From Chloroflexota bacterium (GTDB taxonomy: Bacteria; Chloroflexota; Limnocylindria; Limnocylindrales; CSP1-4): DNA of 5,135 nucleotides. How positions within the stretch are numbered: position 1 is the first letter of the stretch; the number at the start of each line of letters is the position of its first letter. The stretch covers positions 1 to 5,135 of the forward strand of contig JAJYMP010000753.1 of the NCBI GenBank assembly GCA_021786915.1, read 5' to 3'. The position numbers and the translations under genes were made by a program. The notes below the pieces were generated by a model. The model searched no databases. It was not told the DNA's origin and worked only from the letters and a program-made list of their open reading frames with translations. Below are positions 1 to 5,135 of this stretch, piece after piece.

Positions 1-720
1 GAGGCGGAGCGTGTCACGGGCGCCGAGGCCCACCGGGACCAGTCCGCGCGGGCGGCCGGCATCGAGCATCGCGTCCCAGACCTCGCCCACCTGCCGGGTC
101 TCGACGAACACTTCGAACCCGTCCTCGCCCGTGTAGCCGGTCCGTGCGACCTGGGCCGGGACGCCGGCGACCGTGCCCTCGGCGATCCCGTAGTAGTGGA
201 TCGCCGCGAGGTCGAGGTCGGTGAGCGGGCCGAGGACGTCAGGCGAACGCGGCCCCTGCACGGCCACGAGGCCGGTTGCGAGCGAGCGGTCGTCGAGGAC
301 CGCCTTGAACTTCTCGAGGCGGGCGGCGAGCGCGTCCGAGACAACCCGGGCGTTGCCCGCGTTGGCGACCACCATGAACCGCTCGTCCGCGAGGCGGTAG
401 ACGATGAGGTCGTCGAGGATCCCCCCATCCTCGGCGCAGATCATCGAGTAGTGGGCGCGGCCGATCGCCAGCGACGGCGGGTCGGTGACCAGCGCGGCCG
501 CCAGCGCGACGCCCGCCTCGGGGCCCTCGACCACCAGCTCGCCCATGTGCGAGAGGTCGAACAGGCCGGCGGCGTTGCGCGTGGCCCGATGCTCCTCGAG
601 GATGCCGGCGTACTGGATCGGCATCAGCCAGCCGGCGAAGTCGACGATCTTGGCGCCCAGCGCCTCGTGCCGGTCAAGGAGCGGCGTCGGGTGCGGCGCG
701 GGAACGGGGCTCGCGGTCAT
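1..720 (-). CDS. gcvT: Glycine cleavage system T protein (aminomethyltransferase), 3' end cut by window edge
   Basis: GcvT takes the aminomethyl group carried on the lipoyl arm of GcvH, releases ammonia and passes the one-carbon unit to tetrahydrofolate; it acts in the cytoplasm with GcvP, GcvH and Lpd. The visible 240 residues start MTASPVPAPHPTPLLDRHEA and carry the family's landmarks in order: DFAGWLMPIQY (27-37), the LFDLSHMGEL block (53-62), GGILDDLIVYR (99-109, which includes the catalytic aspartate region), VAVQGPRSPDVL (152-163), ARTGYTGEDGFE (192-203, folate-site region) and GARDTLRL (233-240). Family members are usually about 360-370 residues, so roughly the last third lies beyond the left edge. 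The ATG at 718-720 is chosen because it aligns with the usual N-terminus, overlaps the upstream Nudix stop as ATGA and has a GGAGAG nine bases upstream. The overlap suggests translational coupling. The reading frame is unbroken. gcvH and gcvP may follow off-window, which is inference only. Confidence 0.96.
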   Translation of the reverse strand, partial: MTASPVPAPHPTPLLDRHEALGAKIVDFAGWLMPIQYAGILEEHRATRNAAGLFDLSHMGELVVEGPEAGVALAAALVTDPPSLAIGRAHYSMICAEDGGILDDLIVYRLADERFMVVANAGNARVVSDALAARLEKFKAVLDDRSLATGLVAVQGPRSPDVLGPLTDLDLAAIHYYGIAEGTVAGVPAQVARTGYTGEDGFEVFVETRQVGEVWDAMLDAGRPRGLVPVGLGARDTLRL

Positions 721-1328
721 GCGTCGGGGCTCTCCAGGGGGGTGGGCCGGCCACCGGGGAACGGCCCCCCGACCGCGGCGGCGGCGGCGCGGGCGACGAG
801 CGCCCGCTCGGTTTCGAAGGTCAGCAGGGACGAGGCATCATCGAAGCCGATCCAGCGCACCTCGTCGAACTCGTGGTCATGGCTCGCGAGGTCGCCGCCG
901 GTGGGCGCCATCAGGAAGTAGTGCACGGTCTTGTGGATGCGGGTCCGTCCCTGCACGAACCTGTAGGCGATCGAATCGAACGGCTGGACGATCGCGACGG
1001 TGAGCCCAGTCTCCTCGGTCACCTCGCGGGTGGCGGTCTGCTCGGTGGTCTCCCCGGGATTCGGCGTGCCCTTGGGGAGGGTCCACGTCACGCCGTCCCG
1101 CTCACGTCGACGCCGACCGACCACGAGCTGGGGGGAGTCCCCGACAAACCGGATGACGATGCCGCCCGCCGAAGTGGCGGTGCCCTGCTTCAGGCGCGCC
1201 ACGCGGTGGCCACGGAAGCGCGGCGCGGGCCGGCGCCACGGTCCGTACGGGTCCAGGACATTGTTGCGGGCCGCGACGGCCGGAGGAGCCCCCCGGCGCG
1301 GTCTGCCTCGATCACCGGGCTCCGCCAT
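717..1328 (-). CDS. Nudix hydrolase (MutT-like), start uncertain (1328 or 1202)
   Basis: This is a Nudix-family pyrophosphohydrolase, which cleaves nucleoside diphosphates linked to another moiety (NTPs, dinucleoside polyphosphates, nucleotide sugars and similar). The substrate cannot be told from the sequence. The domain opens at TSAGGIVIRF and contains WTLPKG followed by a complete Nudix box, G-x5-E-x7-REV-x-EE-x-GL, spanning residues 87-109 of the 203-residue version (45-67 of the short one). All metal-binding glutamates are present. The LPKG-xxxPGET lead-in resembles MutT1/diadenosine-polyphosphate-type members. The C-terminus is a Gly/Pro-rich tail ending ESPDA. Two starts fit: ATG at 1326-1328 (203 aa) or GTG at 1200-1202 (161 aa). 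Neither has a clear ribosome binding site. The Nudix frame looks coding back to about 1262 (NNVLDPYGPWRRPAPRF: GC-rich third positions, AT-rich second positions), so the longer start or a frameshifted upstream start is preferred. The stop overlaps the gcvT start by four bases. Confidence 0.85.
   Translation of the reverse strand: MAEPGDRGRPRRGAPPAVAARNNVLDPYGPWRRPAPRFRGHRVARLKQGTATSAGGIVIRFVGDSPQLVVGRRRRERDGVTWTLPKGTPNPGETTEQTATREVTEETGLTVAIVQPFDSIAYRFVQGRTRIHKTVHYFLMAPTGGDLASHDHEFDEVRWIGFDDASSLLTFETERALVARAAAAAVGGPFPGGRPTPLESPDA
730..735 (-). promoter_or_regulatory. Ribosome binding site of gcvT, inside the Nudix gene
   Basis: GGAGAG on the minus strand lies nine bases before the gcvT ATG and inside the last codons of the Nudix gene. 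With the four-base ATGA overlap this suggests that gcvT translation is coupled to, and its transcription shared with, the Nudix gene. The same GGAGAGCC string precedes the DUF2520 start. Confidence 0.65.
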
Positions 1329-1507
1329 GCCGCGCGCAGCTCGGTCAGCGGTGCCATCTCCGGGCGGCGCAGAACCGTGTGGCGCGACGGCGCGGGCACG
1401 AAGCGCGGCCCGGAGCCCAGGCCGAGGCGGCGCTCGCGGGCTCGAGCTGACGGGTGGACGTACCGTGCGGGCCATGCCCCGCGGAGGGCGCCCAGGCTGT
1501 GCTGCAT
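1190..1507 (-). CDS. Possible small hypothetical protein, or frameshifted 5' part of the Nudix gene
   Basis: This open frame of 105 codons begins 17 bases after the DUF2520 stop codon and ends TGA inside the 5' end of the Nudix gene, in a different frame. I do not recognise it. The product would be Arg/Pro/Ala-rich, beginning MQHSLGALRGAWPARYVHPS, with no membrane segment or known motif. Through about residue 70 (to AWRSPVIEADR) its codons have mostly G/C third positions and a fair share of A/T at second positions, as real genes in this window do. After about residue 80 this pattern fades and moves to the Nudix frame, one base away. No convincing ribosome binding site precedes its ATG. It could be a genuine short gene co-transcribed with its neighbours, the start of a longer Nudix protein broken by an indel, or chance. 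The two other minus-strand frames here look worse. Confidence 0.3.
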   Translation of the reverse strand: MQHSLGALRGAWPARYVHPSARARERRLGLGSGPRFVPAPSRHTVLRRPEMAPLTELRAAWRSPVIEADRAGGLLRPSRPATMSWTRTDRGAGPRRASVATAWRA

Positions 1508-1524
1508 GTCCGCATCGTACCGCG

Positions 1525-2604
1525 TCAGGGGTGCCCCGCAAGTGCGGTCCGGAGCCGTTCTGTCGCTTCCGGTGACAGCGCGCCACGCCGCGTCGCGACG
1601 GCGAGGTCTCGGGCGAGCAGCGCGCGGTAGACGGGCAGCGCGTCGGGCGCCGCCGCAGCGAGGGCGTCGAGGTGCGCTGCGACCGTCCCGGCGTCCCCCC
1701 GGGTCGCGGGGCCGGTGAGCGCGGCGTCGATACCCAGCGTGCGTGCGTTCGCGATCGTCTGCTCCACCAGGGGCAGGTAGATCCCCATGGCGCCCGGCTC
1801 GTCGAGCCCGAGCGCCGCGGCGACCTCGCGGATCGTGTCGAGGAGCGCGATGAGGCCGCCGGCCGACAGGACCGCGGCCGCGTGATAGGCGGCCTTCGAG
1901 CCGGCTGCCAGCCGGACCGGCGACCCGCCGATCGCCTCGGCCATGTCGGCGAGGTGCGCCACCAGGTCGTCATCGCCCTCGATCGCGATCGTCGCGCCGT
2001 GGAGCGCCGCCAGGGCGAGGTCGAGGTCGGCGAAGGCGACCAGGGGGTGGAACGCCCCGGCCTGCGTGCCGGCCGCCATCGCCGGCGCCAGGACCTCGGC
2101 GCCGAGCAGGCCGCTGGTGTGGACGATCGCCTGCCCCGCGTAGAGCCGCAGGCTCTCGGCCAGGGGCGCCACCGCGTCGTCGGGCACGGCGAGGATCACG
2201 AGCTCCACGTCGTCCACGAGGGCGTTCGCCTCGGCGAAGGGCCGCACGCTGGGCACGTGCTCGCAGAAGCGGGCCCGGCGGCCGGGGTCGCGCGAGGCCA
2301 CCGCGCGCACGGGCCAGCCCGCCCGCGAGAGCGCCACGCCGAGCGCGAGCCCAACCGGGCCTGCCCCGACGATTCCCGTCACGGGCCGCTCGCCGGGCTC
2401 CGAGTGGGCGTGCGGATGGGTGTGGTCCGAGGCGTGCTCGATGTCTCCGTGGCGATGCATGCCGGGGCCGATGCCCGTGATGGTGCCCTCCGGGTCGAGG
2501 TTGATGCCCTCGGCGGCGAGCTGGTCCAGCGTCTCCCCGTGCTCGGCCATCCGCCGCTCCCGGGCGCGGCGCTCGGCGGCCTCCATCTCGTCCCAGGCCT
2601 TCAT
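1525..2604 (-). CDS. Rossmann-like and DUF2520 domain protein with His-rich N-terminal extension
   Basis: This 359-residue protein pairs an N-terminal NAD(P)-binding Rossmann fold with a C-terminal DUF2520 helical domain, an architecture akin to NADP-dependent F420 reductase and pyrroline-5-carboxylate reductase-like proteins. Its reaction is not established. The dinucleotide loop is GIVGAGPVG (77-85). VELVILAVPDDAVAPLAE (133-150) and VHTSG (161-165) follow, then AGAFHPLVAF (182-191), KAAYHAAAVLSAGG (237-250), and ALTGPATRGDAGTVAAHL (295-312), whose GPxxRGD is typical of DUF2520. Before the Rossmann fold are about 74 extra residues: a charged helical start (MKAWDEMEAAERRARERR), a stretch LDQLAAEGINLDPEGTITGIGPG, then a run with seven histidines in 18 residues (50-67). 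The ATG at 2602-2604 is chosen because GGAG lies seven bases upstream and the codons are strongly coding from there on. A GTG at 2380-2382 would give a Rossmann-only protein but has only a weak binding site. It is first in the minus-strand gene set and divergent from the aconitase. Confidence 0.88.
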   Translation of the reverse strand: MKAWDEMEAAERRARERRMAEHGETLDQLAAEGINLDPEGTITGIGPGMHRHGDIEHASDHTHPHAHSEPGERPVTGIVGAGPVGLALGVALSRAGWPVRAVASRDPGRRARFCEHVPSVRPFAEANALVDDVELVILAVPDDAVAPLAESLRLYAGQAIVHTSGLLGAEVLAPAMAAGTQAGAFHPLVAFADLDLALAALHGATIAIEGDDDLVAHLADMAEAIGGSPVRLAAGSKAAYHAAAVLSAGGLIALLDTIREVAAALGLDEPGAMGIYLPLVEQTIANARTLGIDAALTGPATRGDAGTVAAHLDALAAAAPDALPVYRALLARDLAVATRRGALSPEATERLRTALAGHP

Positions 2605-2611
2605 CGCGGCT

Positions 2612-2615
2612 CTCC
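2612..2615 (-). promoter_or_regulatory. Ribosome binding site of the DUF2520 gene
   Basis: On the minus strand, GGAG (within TTGGAGAGCC) lies seven bases before the ATG at 2602-2604. This site decides the start in favour of the long form that includes the His-rich extension. Confidence 0.7.
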
Positions 2616-2637
2616 AACCGCCCAGATGCGCGCGCAG

Positions 2638-2660
2638 TACACTTCCACGCATCGAGTGTA
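2638..2660. repeat. Perfect 6-bp inverted repeat (TACACT-N11-AGTGTA), possible operator or paired -10 elements
   Basis: TACACT at 2638-2643 and AGTGTA at 2655-2660 are exact reverse complements separated by 11 bases. The arms are AT-richer than their surroundings. Half-site centres are 17 bases apart, which would suit a dimeric regulator contacting the DNA about one and a half turns apart. Each arm also matches four of six bases of a TATAAT-type -10 box when read on its own strand. The spacer shows no further symmetry. Chance cannot be excluded. Confidence 0.35.
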
Positions 2661-2704
2661 GCGAGCGGTTCGAGGGCGCACCCTCATCGCCCGGTCCCCA
2701 CAGC

Positions 2705-2708
2705 GGAG
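2705..2708 (+). promoter_or_regulatory. Ribosome binding site of acnA
   Basis: GGAG sits eight bases before the ATG at 2717. It supports this start and the aconitase N-terminus MPVHNAFGAR. Confidence 0.7.
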
Positions 2709-2716
2709 ATCTGAGC

Positions 2717-5135
<2,419 letters not shown>

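Larger units (their letters stand above)
2605..2716. promoter_or_regulatory. Divergent intergenic promoter region between acnA and the DUF2520 gene
   Basis: This 112-base gap between two divergent start codons must hold the promoter for acnA on the right and probably that of the minus-strand genes on the left. It contains both ribosome binding sites and a 6-bp inverted repeat whose arms each resemble a -10 hexamer (TACACT) on opposite strands. No good -35 box is recognisable on either strand, so exact transcription starts cannot be assigned. The assignment rests on gene orientation rather than on clear promoter motifs. Confidence 0.55.

Noticed and set aside
1460..1516. An alternative minus-strand ATG at 1514-1516 just after the DUF2520 stop
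   Set aside because: It opens a frame of only about 57 codons, MRTCSTAWAPSAGH..., rich in Ala/Arg/Ser and ending in TGA, with weaker coding signal than the 1507 start.
1329..1973. Upstream extension of the Nudix reading frame into the DUF2520 gene
   Set aside because: Within 1525-1973 it only mirrors DUF2520 codons in another frame, giving Arg/Ser/Pro-rich sequence without a family match; 1329-1524 in this frame also looks non-coding.
196..2661. Several long + strand open frames (196-921, 485-1003, 873-1718, 1000-1575, 1672-2661)
   Set aside because: They lie opposite gcvT, the Nudix gene and the DUF2520 gene, have Arg/Gly/Ala-rich translations with no recognisable domain, and are explained by high G+C.

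Overview
The window looks like ordinary chromosomal housekeeping sequence from a very GC-rich bacterium. By eye it is around 70% G+C, with codon third positions almost all G or C. The protein families and dense gene packing would fit Actinomycetota or a GC-rich Chloroflexota-type lineage, but nothing here fixes the taxon. No mobile element, tRNA, rRNA or CRISPR array is visible.

The layout is divergent around a 112-base intergenic region (2605-2716). To the right, on the + strand, lies one long gene for aconitate hydratase (AcnA/IRP1 type). It starts at 2717 and runs off the right edge with 806 residues visible. To the left, on the minus strand, three recognisable genes lie head to tail. First (1525-2604) is a 359-residue Rossmann-fold/DUF2520 oxidoreductase-like protein with an unusual His-rich N-terminal extension. 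Next (717 to 1202 or 1328) is a Nudix hydrolase with a perfect Nudix box. Last (1-720) is the 5' two thirds of gcvT, the glycine cleavage system T protein, which overlaps the Nudix stop codon by four bases (ATGA).

The stretch between the DUF2520 gene and the Nudix domain (about 1203-1524) is the one poorly explained part. It holds a possible 105-codon ORF (1190-1507) whose coding-like composition seems to pass to the Nudix frame near 1262. That leaves the Nudix start uncertain and raises the possibility of a frameshift or of an extra small gene.

The aconitase serves the TCA cycle and GcvT serves one-carbon/glycine metabolism. The Nudix and DUF2520 proteins are probably co-transcribed with gcvT, but their substrates cannot be read from sequence. 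I found no clear new multi-gene system. The points most worth checking are the His-rich extension, the 1190-1330 frame ambiguity, and a perfect 6-bp inverted repeat in the divergent promoter region.
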